Shown here one piece after another: positions 38,983-48,797 of a DNA stretch of 64,000 bases. A model generated the notes under the pieces. The model searched no databases, had not been told where the DNA came from, and saw only the letters and a program-made list of their open reading frames with translations. The translations under genes were made by a program, and so were the position numbers. Numbering within the stretch: the first letter of the stretch is position 1; every line of letters begins with the position of its first letter. This DNA is from Paraburkholderia caballeronis (GTDB lineage: Bacteria > Pseudomonadota > Gammaproteobacteria > Burkholderiales > Burkholderiaceae), in NCBI RefSeq assembly GCF_900104845.1, contig NZ_FNSR01000001.1:434001-498000 (forward strand), given 5' to 3'.

Positions 38983-39606
38983 TCAATCCGAGCGAAGCCG
39001 CTCCGTTTGCTTCGCCAGATGGCATGACGCGTCGGTGACGATCGCATCGAGCGGCAGGTCGTGCGCCTCGCGTTCGAGCAGCCCGGTCGCGATCCGGCAT
39101 GCGTCGTATGCGATGCCGATCGTGACCGGCGGCGTCGCGCCGGACCACGCGGCGAGCGTACGGTCGTAGTAGCCGCCGCCGTAGCCGAGCCGGTAGCCGT
39201 CGGCGTCGAAACCGACGCACGGCACGAGCAGCAGGTCCGGCAAAACGCGTGCTGCCGATGCGGGTTCCGGGATCCGGTGATGACCTTCGCGCATCGGCGT
39301 CGCAGGCGTCCACGCATGAAACTCCAGCGCGGTATGACGCTCGCGGATCACCGGCAGCGCCGCGCTGCGCCGTTGATCGTCCGCAAGCCACGACGCGATC
39401 AGCGCGCGTGCGTCGAACTCGCCGCGCAGCGGCCAGTAAAAGCCGATGCAGCGCGGCTCGAAACGCCCGAGCAGCGCGGCGAGACGGGCCGCGAGCGCGT
39501 CGTTCAGCACGGGGTCCGAGGCCGCTGCGACACGCACCGCGAGCAGCCTTGCGCGCAGCGCCTTTTTGGATTCCGCGGGGGGGTTGCGTGCTATCCTTGG
39601 GCTCAC
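38983..39606 (-). CDS. 5-formyltetrahydrofolate cyclo-ligase
   Basis: 207 aa from GTG 39606, which gives the normal family length; longer in-frame starts would run into the lytic transglycosylase gene. Markers: ESKKALRARLLAVR (ATP/folate binding), CIGFYWPLRGEFD, and the signature YRLGYGGGYYDRTLA. It converts 5-formyl-THF to 5,10-methenyl-THF. It is divergent from the transglycosylase gene, with only 20 bp between the starts. In many bacteria this gene lies next to 6S RNA; I do not see a clear ssrS here. Confidence 0.92.
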   Translation of the reverse strand: MSPRIARNPPAESKKALRARLLAVRVAAASDPVLNDALAARLAALLGRFEPRCIGFYWPLRGEFDARALIASWLADDQRRSAALPVIRERHTALEFHAWTPATPMREGHHRIPEPASAARVLPDLLLVPCVGFDADGYRLGYGGGYYDRTLAAWSGATPPVTIGIAYDACRIATGLLEREAHDLPLDAIVTDASCHLAKQTERLRSD

Positions 39607-39626
39607 TTCGCGCTCCAGAAACAACG

Positions 39627-41603
39627 ATGTCCAAAAGCCTTGTCCGAGTATATCGCGCGGCCAGTCTGGTGCTGGCCGCCGCGGCACTCGTCGCGTGCAG
39701 CACGGCGTCCGCCGTGCGGCCCGCCGCACTACCCGACGCGGGGGCGCTGACGCCGGATGACCAGACCTTCATCCAGCTTCGCGAGGCCGCCCGCAACAAC
39801 GATCCGGTCCGCGCCGCGCAACTCGCCGCGATGATCCCCGACTATCCGGCGCCGTCGTATCTCGAATACTTCCAGCTGAAGCCGCAACTGTTCGACTCGC
39901 AGGGCCATGCGCGCGTCGACGCGCCCGATGCGCAGATCCTGTCGTTCCTGAGCCGCCACGACGGCGAGGCGCTTGCCGACCGTCTGCGCAACGACTATCT
40001 GCTCGTGCTCGGCGCGCGTCACGACTGGCGCGGCTTCGATCAGCAGTATCCGAAGTTCGTGCTGAACGACGACACGCAGGTGAAGTGTTATGCGCTCGAA
40101 TCGCGCGCGTCGCGCGGCGAGAACGTCGCGGGCGATGCGCGCGCGCTGCTTGTCGAGCCGCGTTATTACGGCGACGGCTGCGTCGATCTGATCACCGCGC
40201 TCGGCATCAACGGCCAGTTCAGCGCCGACGACGTGTGGCAGCAGATCCGTCTCGCTTACGAACAGAACCAGACCTCGACCGGCGCGAAGCTGCTCGACGC
40301 GCTCGGCCCGCAGCGGCCCGACCCGGCGCTGTTCAGCCAGGCGGTGAGCACGCCGCCGCTGATGCTCGCGCGCGGCGTCGGCCCCGACGCGTCGTCGCAT
40401 CAGCTCGCGCTGCTCGCGATCACGGTGATGGCCCGCAACGATCCGGCGATGGCCGCGTCGACGTTCGCCGCCGTCGCGCCGTCGCTCGCGTTGCCCGAGC
40501 GCGCGATCGGCTGGGGGACCATCGGTTATCAGGCGGCGTTGAAGCGCATGCCCGCCGCGCTCGACTGGTATCGGCTGTCCGCGAATGCGCCGCTGTCGAA
40601 TCCCGCTTACGAATGGCGTACGCGCGCGGCGCTGCTCGGCGGCGACTGGACAATGGTGCGCTGGTCCACCGAGCAGATGCCGGCCGGCCTGCGCTCGCAG
40701 CCCGCGTGGGTGTACTGGCATGCGCGCGCGGCGAAGCAGGGCGGCGACGCCGCGCAGGCGGCGCAGGAGTTCCAGCAGATCGCGCCGGGCTTCAACTTCT
40801 ACGGTCAACTGGCGGCCGAGGAACTGGGTCAAAAGACGACGATTCCGCCGAAAACCGACGTCACCGACGCCGAAGTCGCACAGGCCGGCAACACGCCGGG
40901 CTTCGCGCTCGCGCGGCGCTTCTACGCGCTGAACCTGCGGCTCGAAGGCAATCGCGAATGGAACTGGCCGCTGCGCGGGATGACCGACCGGCAACTGCTC
41001 GCGGTCGCCGAATACGCGCGCCGCATCCAGTTGTACGACCGCACGGTGAACACCGCCGACCGCACGCAGACCGAGCATGACTTCTCGCTGCGCTACCTGT
41101 CGCCGTACCGCGACATCGTCGAGCGCAACGCGCAGACCACCGGCCTCGACGTCGAATGGGCTTACGGTTTGATTCGCCAGGAGTCGCGTTTCATCCTCAA
41201 TGCGCGCTCGGGCGTCGGCGCAAGCGGGCTGATGCAGCTGATGCCCGCGACCGCGCAGATGGTCGCGAAGAAGATCGGCGTCGGCCCGCTGTCGCGCGAC
41301 CAGTTGAACGACATCGACACGAACATCCTGCTCGGCACGAACTATCTGTCGATGATCTACAATCAGTTCGACGGTTCCGCGGTGCTCGCCACCGCAGGCT
41401 ACAACGCCGGTCCGGGCCGTCCGCGCGCATGGCGGCAGACGTTGGCGCAGCCGGTCGAAGGCGCGATCTTCGCGGAGACCATTCCGTTCCAGGAAACCCG
41501 CGACTACGTGAAGAATGTGTTGTCGAACACGGTCTACTATGCGGCGCTGTTCGAAGGCCGTCCGCAATCGCTGAAAGCGCGCCTCGGCTACATCGCGCCA
41601 TAA
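39627..41603 (+). CDS. Soluble lytic murein transglycosylase
   Basis: 658 aa. Lipoprotein-type signal (SLVLAAAALVACS), a long alpha-superhelical U/L domain with repeated helical pairs, and a C-terminal SLT domain. The catalytic Glu519 lies in YGLIRQESRF, followed by GASGLMQLMPATA and AGYNAGPGRPRAW. It cleaves peptidoglycan glycan strands to 1,6-anhydro ends for turnover. Start ATG 39627. Confidence 0.95.
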   Translation: MSKSLVRVYRAASLVLAAAALVACSTASAVRPAALPDAGALTPDDQTFIQLREAARNNDPVRAAQLAAMIPDYPAPSYLEYFQLKPQLFDSQGHARVDAPDAQILSFLSRHDGEALADRLRNDYLLVLGARHDWRGFDQQYPKFVLNDDTQVKCYALESRASRGENVAGDARALLVEPRYYGDGCVDLITALGINGQFSADDVWQQIRLAYEQNQTSTGAKLLDALGPQRPDPALFSQAVSTPPLMLARGVGPDASSHQLALLAITVMARNDPAMAASTFAAVAPSLALPERAIGWGTIGYQAALKRMPAALDWYRLSANAPLSNPAYEWRTRAALLGGDWTMVRWSTEQMPAGLRSQPAWVYWHARAAKQGGDAAQAAQEFQQIAPGFNFYGQLAAEELGQKTTIPPKTDVTDAEVAQAGNTPGFALARRFYALNLRLEGNREWNWPLRGMTDRQLLAVAEYARRIQLYDRTVNTADRTQTEHDFSLRYLSPYRDIVERNAQTTGLDVEWAYGLIRQESRFILNARSGVGASGLMQLMPATAQMVAKKIGVGPLSRDQLNDIDTNILLGTNYLSMIYNQFDGSAVLATAGYNAGPGRPRAWRQTLAQPVEGAIFAETIPFQETRDYVKNVLSNTVYYAALFEGRPQSLKARLGYIAP

Positions 41604-41712
41604 CGCGCACCGCCGCCGCCGTCCATGCGGACGCGGCGGCTTTCGTCGCAACGTCCGGGCGCAACGCAACATCCGGGCACGAGCGAAACGCCGCTTCACG
41701 AGGGAGTCCGAC

Positions 41713-42669
41713 ATGCGACATCAGGCCATCGCGGTTATCGGCGGCTCGGGATTCATCGGCAGCCATCTCGTCAACGCACTCGTCGAAGCGGGCAAGCACG
41801 TGCGGCTTGCGACGCGCCGCCGCCAGAACGCGCGCCATCTGACGCTGCTGCCGATCGACGTGATCGAAGCGGACGTGCTCGACCCGGTGCAGCTCGCGAG
41901 TTTCGTCGAAGGCGCGGATGCGGTGATCAACCTCGTCGGAACGCTGCATGGCGGCCGCGGCGATCCGTACGGCCCCGGCTTCGCGAAGCTGCATGTCGAA
42001 CTGCCGACGAAGATCGTCGCCGCGTGCGAAGGCAAGGGCGTGCATCGGCTGATTCACGTGAGCGCGATCGGCGCGGACCCGCGCGGCCCGAGCATGTACC
42101 TGCGCTCGAAGGGCGACGGCGAGAAGGCGGTTCATGCGTCGGCGTCGCTCGCGGCGACGATCTTCCGGCCGTCGGTCGTGTTCGGTCCGGAGGACTCGTT
42201 CCTGAACCGCTTCGCGGTGTTGCAGAAGCTCGCGCCGGTGATCCCGCTCGCGATGCCCGATGCGAAGTTCCAGCCGGTGTTCGTCGGCGACGTATCGAAG
42301 GCGATCGTCAACGTGCTCGACCTCGACGCGGCGAGCGGCCATACGTACGAACTCGGCGGCCCGTCGGTCTATACGCTCGAACAGTTGCTCGCGTATTGCG
42401 GCGACGTGGTCGGCCGCCATGCGCGGATCGTGCGGCTGCCCGACGCGCTCGCGCGTTTGCAGGCGCTGTCGTTCGAGATGGCGCCCGGCGTGCCGATGCT
42501 GACGCGCGACAATCTCGACTCGATGAAGGTCGACAGCGTGTTGAGCGGGCCGCTCGCGCCGGAACTCGGCATCGATCCCGCGAGCATCGAGACGATCGCG
42601 CCGCTTTATCTCGGCAATGCGTCGCTGCGTTCGAAGCTCGATCTGTTCAGGGCGAGCGCGGGCCGTTAG
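41713..42669 (+). CDS. NAD(P)-binding protein, complex I NDUFA9-like SDR
   Basis: 318 aa. N-terminal Rossmann motif [20 protein letters not shown], then [14 protein letters not shown] and [17 protein letters not shown]. This atypical extended SDR group resembles the NDUFA9 accessory subunit of complex I and often annotates as NAD-dependent epimerase. Catalytic Tyr-x-x-x-Lys is not evident, so an enzymatic role is doubtful. GGGAG precedes the ATG. Confidence 0.88.
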   Translation: MRHQAIAVIGGSGFIGSHLVNALVEAGKHVRLATRRRQNARHLTLLPIDVIEADVLDPVQLASFVEGADAVINLVGTLHGGRGDPYGPGFAKLHVELPTKIVAACEGKGVHRLIHVSAIGADPRGPSMYLRSKGDGEKAVHASASLAATIFRPSVVFGPEDSFLNRFAVLQKLAPVIPLAMPDAKFQPVFVGDVSKAIVNVLDLDAASGHTYELGGPSVYTLEQLLAYCGDVVGRHARIVRLPDALARLQALSFEMAPGVPMLTRDNLDSMKVDSVLSGPLAPELGIDPASIETIAPLYLGNASLRSKLDLFRASAGR

Positions 42670-42729
42670 GCGCTTGCAGCGCGGGCCTGGCTTTTTCCTT
42701 CTTTTCAACCATTTCCCGTCGTGGCAGTG

Positions 42730-43377
42730 ATGAGACTCGTAATCGCAGACAAAAACTATTCGTCGTGGTCGATGCGCCCGTGGGTGCTGCTCAAGCATTT
42801 CGGCATCCCGTTCGACGAGACGCTGATCGAACTGGACGAGCCGGGCACGAAGGCCGCGATCCTCGCGCATTCGGCGTCGGGCAAGGTGCCGTGCCTCGTG
42901 ACCGACGACGGCTTCGCGGTATGGGATTCGCTCGCGATCGCGGAGACGCTGGCCGAGCGCCATCCGCAGCACGCGATGTGGCCGCGCGACCCGAATGCGC
43001 GCGCGCGGGCGCGCAGCGTCAGCGCCGAGATGCACTCGGGCTTCGGCGCGTTGCGCGGCGCGATGCCGATGAACATCCGCACGTCGAAGCCGGGCGTCGG
43101 CGCGACGCCGGACGTGCTGGCGGACGTCGCGCGGATCGACGCGCTGTGGCGCGAATGCGTCGCCGCGAGCGGCGGCCCGTTCCTGTTCGGCGACTTCACG
43201 ATTGCCGATGCAATGTATGCGCCGGTCGTGATGCGCTTCAACAGCTACCGGCCGGCGCTGTCGGCGGAAGCGGCCGCCTATGCCGCGCGCGTGACCGCGC
43301 TGCCCGCGGTCGCCGCCTGGATCGAAGCCGCGCGGCGCGAGACGCACGTCGTGCCGAGCGACGAAGTGGACGCATGA
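42730..43377 (+). CDS. Glutathione S-transferase family protein
   Basis: 215 aa from ATG 42730; an in-frame GTG at 42721 is possible. N-terminal thioredoxin-like half ([39 protein letters not shown] with the glutathione-binding WDS) and an all-helical C-terminal half ([20 protein letters not shown]). The stop overlaps cca as ATGA. Substrate unknown. Confidence 0.93.
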   Translation: MRLVIADKNYSSWSMRPWVLLKHFGIPFDETLIELDEPGTKAAILAHSASGKVPCLVTDDGFAVWDSLAIAETLAERHPQHAMWPRDPNARARARSVSAEMHSGFGALRGAMPMNIRTSKPGVGATPDVLADVARIDALWRECVAASGGPFLFGDFTIADAMYAPVVMRFNSYRPALSAEAAAYAARVTALPAVAAWIEAARRETHVVPSDEVDA

Positions 43378-44612
43378 AGATCTACGTCGTAGGCGGCGCG
43401 ATTCGCGACGAGATGCTCGGCCTGCCGGTGCGCGACCGCGATTACGTGGTGGTCGGCGCGACGCCGGAGCAGATGGCCGCGCAGGGTTTTCGTCCGGTCG
43501 GCAAGGACTTCCCGGTGTTCCTGCATCCGCAGACCCACGAGGAATACGCGCTCGCGCGCACCGAGCGCAAGACCGCGGCCGGTTATCACGGCTTCCAGTT
43601 CTACTATTCGCCGGACGTGACGCTCGAACAGGATCTCGCGCGCCGCGACCTGACGGTCAACGCGATGGCGCGCGAGGTGCAGCCGGGCGGCGTGCTGACC
43701 GGCCCGCTGATCGACCCGTTTAACGGCGCGGCCGATCTGACTGCGCGCGTGTTCCGTCACGTGAGCGATGCGTTCGTCGAGGACCCGGTGCGGATTCTGC
43801 GCGTCGCGCGTTTTGCCGCGCGTTTCGCGGACTTCGGCATCGCGCCGGAGACGGTCGCGCTGATGTCGAAGATGGTCGAAGCCGGCGAGGCCGACGCGCT
43901 GGTGCCGGAGCGCGTGTGGCAGGAAGTGTCGCGCGGGCTGATGGAAACGAAGCCGTCGCGGATGTTCGACGTGCTGCGCGAGTGCGGCGCGCTCGCGCGC
44001 GTGCTGCCGGAGGTGGACAGCCTGTACGGCGTGCCGCAGCGCGCGGACTATCACCCGGAAGTCGATACCGGCGTGCACGTGATGATGGTGATCGACCATG
44101 CGGCCGCGCAGGGTTATACGCTGCCGGTGCGCTTCGCGGCGCTGACGCACGACCTCGGCAAGGCGACGACGCCCGAGGACGTGCTGCCGCGCCACATCGG
44201 CCACGAAGGCCGCAGCGTCGATCTGCTGAAGCCGCTGTGCGACCGGCTGCGCGTGCCGAACGAATGCCGCGATCTCGCGGTGCTGGTCGCGCGCGAGCAC
44301 GGCAACGTGCATCGCGTGATGGACATGGGCGCGGCGGCGCTGGTGCGGATGCTCGAACGCTGCGACGCGCTGCGCAAGCCCGCGCGGTTCGCGGAGGCAT
44401 TGCAGGCGTGCGAATGCGATCTGCGCGGGCGGCTCGGCTGGGAGCATGCGCCATATCCGCAGGCGGAGCGGCTGCGCGTCGCGCTCGTCGCGGCGCGCGG
44501 CGTCGATGCGGGCGCGATCGCGCGCGACTGCGGCGGCGGCCCGGAGAAGATCAAGGAAGCCGTGCATCGCGCACGGATCAAGGCGGTCGAGGACGCGCTG
44601 GCGGCGGCTTAA
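43374..44612 (+). CDS. cca: Multifunctional CCA tRNA nucleotidyltransferase
   Basis: 412 aa. Class II nucleotidyltransferase head [20 protein letters not shown] with the DxD carboxylates, then [14 protein letters not shown], neck and body domains, and a C-terminal HD phosphohydrolase domain ([25 protein letters not shown]). It adds and repairs tRNA 3' CCA ends and has phosphodiesterase activity. It is coupled to the GST gene. Confidence 0.97.
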   Translation: MKIYVVGGAIRDEMLGLPVRDRDYVVVGATPEQMAAQGFRPVGKDFPVFLHPQTHEEYALARTERKTAAGYHGFQFYYSPDVTLEQDLARRDLTVNAMAREVQPGGVLTGPLIDPFNGAADLTARVFRHVSDAFVEDPVRILRVARFAARFADFGIAPETVALMSKMVEAGEADALVPERVWQEVSRGLMETKPSRMFDVLRECGALARVLPEVDSLYGVPQRADYHPEVDTGVHVMMVIDHAAAQGYTLPVRFAALTHDLGKATTPEDVLPRHIGHEGRSVDLLKPLCDRLRVPNECRDLAVLVAREHGNVHRVMDMGAAALVRMLERCDALRKPARFAEALQACECDLRGRLGWEHAPYPQAERLRVALVAARGVDAGAIARDCGGGPEKIKEAVHRARIKAVEDALAAA

Positions 44613-44654
44613 GCTCGCCGCCGCGACGCGCGGCTGCGTGGCTCCCAAGCCGCG

Positions 44655-44849
44655 TCAAAGCATCCGCACGAGCAGCGACAGCAGCATCGACAGCACGAGC
44701 GTCGACATGAACGGCAGCGGATATTCGCGGCCGAACAGCCGCAGCGTGACGTCGCCGGGCAGCCGGCCGATGCCGAGCTTGCGCAGCCACGGCGCCGCGC
44801 TGGACAGGATCGCGACCGCGATGAACGTGGTGAGCAGCCAGCGGATCAT
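44655..44849 (-). CDS. DUF2905 small membrane protein
   Basis: 64 aa. Two hydrophobic segments flank the family signature KLGIGRLPGDVTLRLFGREY. DUF2905 proteins are small inner-membrane proteins of unknown function. The ATG shares a base with the stop of the MidA-like gene (TGATG), so it is translated by coupling. Confidence 0.85.
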   Translation of the reverse strand: MIRWLLTTFIAVAILSSAAPWLRKLGIGRLPGDVTLRLFGREYPLPFMSTLVLSMLLSLLVRML

Positions 44850-46060
44850 CAGAGCGTATGCGAGCGGTCGCCGCGCGCGAACGCGGCGAGCGGGGCCGAC
44901 ACGGCGTCGAAGCCGCGCGCGAACGCGATCACCTTGAACAACTCGCCCATCTCCGCTTCGGAGACGAGTTTCTGCACCGCGTTCGCGGCCGGCAGGAAGC
45001 GTTCGGGATCGCGCGGATCGAGTTCCGCGAGCACGTCGGTGATGCCGGCGTTCATCAGGAAACGCGCCTGCGACGTGTAGCCGAGCAGTTCCGCGCCCGC
45101 CTCCACGCCCGCTTCGGCGATGCCGGTGAATTCGACGTGCGAGGTGATGTCCTGCAAGCCGGGGTACAGGAACGGGTCGCCGTGCGCGCGGTGCCGGTAG
45201 TGGCACATCAGCGTGCCTTGCGCGCGCTGCGCGTGGTAGAACTCGTGGCGCGGAAAACCGTAGTCGATGAAGATCGCGACGCCGCGCGCGAGCATCGCGC
45301 AGACGGTCCGCGTGAACGCGAGCGCCGCATCGTGCGTTTCGGTCACGTAGTCGTCGCCGCCTTCGATGGCCGCCAGCACGCTGCCGCTCCATGCGGCGTC
45401 GTGCGCGGTGTTCAACGCCCGGTCCGAGAACGCGAAGCCGCCGGCGTCCGTCACCGCGACGCCGCGCTCGTGCCACACCGCGTCGCGGCGCGCGAACAGG
45501 CGCACCGGCATCGCGTCGAGCACCTCGTTGCCGACCACGACGCCCTCGAACCGGTCGGGCAGCGCGTCGAGCCAGCGCACGCGCGCGGCGAGCGCCGGCG
45601 CATGCGCTTCGATCGTCTCGCGCTGGCGCTCGCGCAGTTCGCCGGACAGTTCGACGATCGAATACGACTCGACCGGCGCGCCGGCCGCGTCGAGCGCCGC
45701 GAGCAGGCCGGCCGCGAGCTTGCCGGTGCCGGCCCCGAACTCCATCAGATGCCGCGTGCCGCTCGCGGCGAGCGCGTCGCCGACCACGCGCGCGAGCGTG
45801 GCCGCGAAGAGCGGCGACAACTCGGGCGCGGTCACGAAATCGCTGCCGTCGTCGCCGCGCCACCCGAATTTCTGCGCGCCGCCGCTGTAATAGCCGAGGC
45901 CCGGCGCGTACAGGACCCGCTCCATGTAACGGTCGAACGGCAGCCAGCCGCCGGCCGACGCGATTTCCGCGCGGAGCGTCGCCGCGAGCGCCTCGGACTG
46001 CGCGAGCGCGGTTGGCCCTGGAACGGGTAAACTAGCGGGTTCGTGAGCTTTCGGGTTCAT
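44849..46060 (-). CDS. MidA/NDUFAF7-like SAM-dependent methyltransferase
   Basis: 403 aa. Features: GGWLPFDRYMERVLYAPGLG, FVTAPELSPLFAATLA, the SAM motif HLMEFGAGTGKLAAGLL, and GVVVGNEVLDAMPVRLF. The mitochondrial homologue NDUFAF7 methylates an Arg in complex I; the bacterial role is unproven. I prefer ATG 46060 over 46093, because the earlier one would lie inside the divergent pterin-reductase gene and lacks support. Only 13 bp separate the two divergent starts. Confidence 0.9.
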   Translation of the reverse strand: MNPKAHEPASLPVPGPTALAQSEALAATLRAEIASAGGWLPFDRYMERVLYAPGLGYYSGGAQKFGWRGDDGSDFVTAPELSPLFAATLARVVGDALAASGTRHLMEFGAGTGKLAAGLLAALDAAGAPVESYSIVELSGELRERQRETIEAHAPALAARVRWLDALPDRFEGVVVGNEVLDAMPVRLFARRDAVWHERGVAVTDAGGFAFSDRALNTAHDAAWSGSVLAAIEGGDDYVTETHDAALAFTRTVCAMLARGVAIFIDYGFPRHEFYHAQRAQGTLMCHYRHRAHGDPFLYPGLQDITSHVEFTGIAEAGVEAGAELLGYTSQARFLMNAGITDVLAELDPRDPERFLPAANAVQKLVSEAEMGELFKVIAFARGFDAVSAPLAAFARGDRSHTL

Positions 46061-46073
46061 CCCGGCATTGTAA

Positions 46074-46949
46074 ATGAGCGCCTTGTCCGGCACGCAGCGC
46101 GGTTCCGCGCCCGCTTCCGCCCCTGCCTCCGCTTCCGGTCTGCGTCCCGGCGACGCCGGCCGCGCCGGCGCGCCGGCGCGCGTGGTGCTGGTGACCGGCG
46201 GCGCGCGCCGGATCGGCCGCGCGCTCGCGCTCGGGTTCGCTGCGGGCGGCTGGGACGTCGCGGTCCACTACGGCGCATCGCGCGACGAAGCCGCCGACGT
46301 GGTCGCGCGGATCGAATCGCTTGGCCGCCGCGCGGTCGCGCTGCATGCGGACCTCGCGGTCGAGGCGCAGGTCGCGGAACTGGTGCCGGCGTGCACGGCC
46401 GCGCTCGGGCGGCCGTCGTGCGTGGTGAACAACGCATCGCGCTTCGACGAGGACACCGCGCGCGACGTCGGTTACGACCGGCTGCTGCATCTGACCGCCG
46501 TGAACGTCGGCGCGCCGCTGGTGCTCGCGCGCACGCTGCACGCGGCGACGCCGGACGCGGCGGTGGACGACGAGGCGCTGCGCGGCGTCGTCATCAACGT
46601 GCTGGACCAGAAGCTGTACAACATGAACCCGGACTACCTGTCGTACACGCTGACGAAAGCCGCGTTGCAGAACGCGACCGTCGCGCTCGCGCAGGCGCTC
46701 GCGCCGAAGGTGCGGGTGGTCGGGCTCGCGCCGGGGCTGACGTTGCAGTCCGCGGACCAGACCGAGGACGGCTTCGCGGCCGCGCATCGCGTGACGCCGC
46801 TCGGCCGCGCGTCGCGCCCCGAGGACCTGGTGGACGCGGCGCTGTATCTGGCCGGCGCGGCCGGCGTGACCGGCACGACGCTCGTCGTCGACGGCGGCCA
46901 GCATCTGGTGCCGCTGCCGCGCGACGTGATGTTTTTGACCGGCGCCTGA
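46074..46949 (+). CDS. SDR-family pterin reductase (FolM-like)
   Basis: 291 aa. After an Ala/Ser/Pro-rich leader (about 33 residues) comes the SDR core: VVLVTGGARRIGRALALGF (arginine-bearing NADPH site typical of pteridine reductases), CVVNNASRFDEDT, the YTLTKAAL catalytic Tyr/Lys, and the C-terminal TLVVDGGQHL. FolM-like enzymes reduce dihydromonapterin or dihydrofolate. The neighbour folB supports a pterin role. Confidence 0.88.
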   Translation: MSALSGTQRGSAPASAPASASGLRPGDAGRAGAPARVVLVTGGARRIGRALALGFAAGGWDVAVHYGASRDEAADVVARIESLGRRAVALHADLAVEAQVAELVPACTAALGRPSCVVNNASRFDEDTARDVGYDRLLHLTAVNVGAPLVLARTLHAATPDAAVDDEALRGVVINVLDQKLYNMNPDYLSYTLTKAALQNATVALAQALAPKVRVVGLAPGLTLQSADQTEDGFAAAHRVTPLGRASRPEDLVDAALYLAGAAGVTGTTLVVDGGQHLVPLPRDVMFLTGA

Positions 46950-47123
46950 GTCGCGCGCGGCTCTACGTTGACCGCCGCGCGCGGTTCGGCGTTGACCGCC
47001 GCGCCGCCGCTTCGAACGCCGCGTGCGATGTCCACAGCAGCGCGCGCAAACATGGAACACCGACGGGCGCGCCGCGCCCGCCATCGTGCGGCTGACGCAC
47101 GCTTTTGAACGACTGGAACGAAC

Positions 47124-47519
47124 ATGCTCGCCGCCTTATCGCATCCCCGGCTCGCCGACTGCCGCCGGCTCTTTCTGCGCAACTACGAAGTGCACATCAA
47201 CATCGGCGTGCACGACTTCGAGAAGCGCGGCGAGCAGCGCGTCGTCATCAACGTCGACCTGTACGTGCCGCTCGCGGAATCGACGCCGCAGGAAGACAAG
47301 CTGCGCGAAGTCGTCGATTACGACTTCATGCGCGCGACCGTCGCCGAGCGCGTCGGCCGCGGCCACATCCATCTGCAGGAGACGCTTTGCGACGACCTCG
47401 CGGGCGCGCTGCTCGCGCATCCGCAGGTGCGCGCGGTGCGCGTGTCGACCGAGAAGCCCGACGTCTATCCGGACTGCGACGCGGTGGGCGTCGAAGTCTT
47501 TTGCATCAAGGAGGACTGA
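47124..47519 (+). CDS. folB: Dihydroneopterin aldolase
   Basis: 131 aa. Signature NYEVHINIGVHDFEKRGEQR, then REVVDYDFMRATVAERV and LQETLCDDLAGALL. The C-terminal STEKPDVYPDCDAVGVEVF holds the catalytic Lys. It converts dihydroneopterin to hydroxymethyl-dihydropterin in folate synthesis. It follows the pterin reductase and is 3 bp from ttcA. Confidence 0.95.
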   Translation: MLAALSHPRLADCRRLFLRNYEVHINIGVHDFEKRGEQRVVINVDLYVPLAESTPQEDKLREVVDYDFMRATVAERVGRGHIHLQETLCDDLAGALLAHPQVRAVRVSTEKPDVYPDCDAVGVEVFCIKED

Positions 47520-47522
47520 GCG

Positions 47523-48566
47523 ATGAACGCCCCCGAAACGCTGCCGCTCGACGGCGCTCCCGCGACCGCCGAACCCGTGGCGGCTCCCGCCGGCGCCGCG
47601 TCGGATGCATCCGATGCATCCGATGCATCCGACGCCGCCGGCGGCCGCCGCACGCTCACGCGCCGCGAGCAGAAGGAGGCCTACGAGAACAACAAGCTGT
47701 ACAAGCGCCTCGTGCGCCAGGTCGGCCAGGCGATCGGCGACTACAACATGATCGAGCACGGCGACAAGGTGATGGTCTGCCTGTCCGGCGGCAAGGACAG
47801 CTATGCGATGCTCGACATCCTGCTGCGATTGCGCGAACGCGCGCCGATCGACTTCGACATCGTCGCGGTGAACCTCGACCAGAAGCAGCCGGGTTTCCCC
47901 GAACACGTGCTGCCCGAGTACCTGACCCGGCTCGGCGTGCCGTTCCACATCGAGAACCAGGACACGTACAGCATCGTGAAGCGCCTCGTGCCCGAGGGCA
48001 AGACGACGTGCTCGCTGTGCTCGCGGCTGCGGCGCGGGATCCTGTACCGCGTCGCCGGCGAACTCGGCGCGACGAAGATCGCGCTCGGCCACCATCGCGA
48101 CGACATCCTGCAGACGCTGCTGCTGAACCTGTTCTACGGCGGCAAGCTGAAGGGGATGCCGCCGAAGCTGCAATCCGACGACGGCCGCAACGTCGTGATC
48201 CGTCCGCTCGCGTACGTGAAGGAGACCGATCTGGAGAAGTACGCGGAACTGCGCGAATTCCCGATCATCCCGTGCAACCTGTGCGGCAGCCAGCCGAACC
48301 TGAAGCGCGCGGAAATGAAGGCGCTGATCCGCGACTGGGACAAGCGTTTCCCGGGGCGCGTCGACAACATGTTCAACGCGCTCGGCAATGTCGTGCCTTC
48401 GCACCTGATGGATGCAAACCTGTTCGGCTTCGCGGGGCTGCGCGCGAGCGGCGTCGCGGACCCGCAGGGCGACATCGCGTTCGACGACGAGCCGTGCGCG
48501 ACCGACGCGGCGCTGGCGGCCGGCGCGAAGCCGATTTCGATCGTCCCGCTCGACGATCTCGACTGA
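47523..48566 (+). CDS. ttcA: tRNA 2-thiocytidine(32) synthetase TtcA
   Basis: 347 aa. PP-loop [19 protein letters not shown] with Cys pairs [11 protein letters not shown] and [13 protein letters not shown] that hold the iron-sulfur cluster; [19 protein letters not shown] is also characteristic. It thiolates C32 of several tRNAs. The N-terminus is unusual: about 40 residues of Ala/Pro with an Ala-Ser-Asp tandem repeat encoded by 9-bp units. The catalytic part begins at about residue 45. Confidence 0.96.
   Translation: MNAPETLPLDGAPATAEPVAAPAGAASDASDASDASDAAGGRRTLTRREQKEAYENNKLYKRLVRQVGQAIGDYNMIEHGDKVMVCLSGGKDSYAMLDILLRLRERAPIDFDIVAVNLDQKQPGFPEHVLPEYLTRLGVPFHIENQDTYSIVKRLVPEGKTTCSLCSRLRRGILYRVAGELGATKIALGHHRDDILQTLLLNLFYGGKLKGMPPKLQSDDGRNVVIRPLAYVKETDLEKYAELREFPIIPCNLCGSQPNLKRAEMKALIRDWDKRFPGRVDNMFNALGNVVPSHLMDANLFGFAGLRASGVADPQGDIAFDDEPCATDAALAAGAKPISIVPLDDLD
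47601..47636 (+). repeat. 9-bp tandem repeat in ttcA
   Basis: Four in-frame copies of a 9-bp unit (TCCGATGCA with small variations at the ends) encode Ser-Asp-Ala repeats in the disordered N-terminus of TtcA. Copy number could vary without shifting the frame. Confidence 0.85.
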
Positions 48567-48754
48567 CGCGGCTTGACGCGCACGCCGCGATTTCCGCGTA
48601 ACGATGCGCGTCGTCTGGCGACGGTTTCGAAACCTGCGGCCGCGTGCGTACCGGGGCCGCTCGCGGCGGCCCGGTACCCAGCCGCCAAAGCCCCATCCGG
48701 CGCGGTCTTGCGGCCATTGCGGCCGCCGCGCGAAGCGGGTCGCGACAGGCCCGC

Positions 48755-48763
48755 GTGCTAGAA
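48755..48763 (+). promoter_or_regulatory. Extended -10 promoter of glmU
   Basis: TGCTAGAAT: the extended -10 TG plus TAGAAT, 34 bp before the glmU start and the most promoter-like site in the 230 bp between ttcA and glmU. The -35 region is not recognisable, as is usual with extended -10 promoters. Confidence 0.6.
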
Positions 48764-48797
48764 TTCACCGCTTCTTTCCTGTCTTTTCACCGATGCC

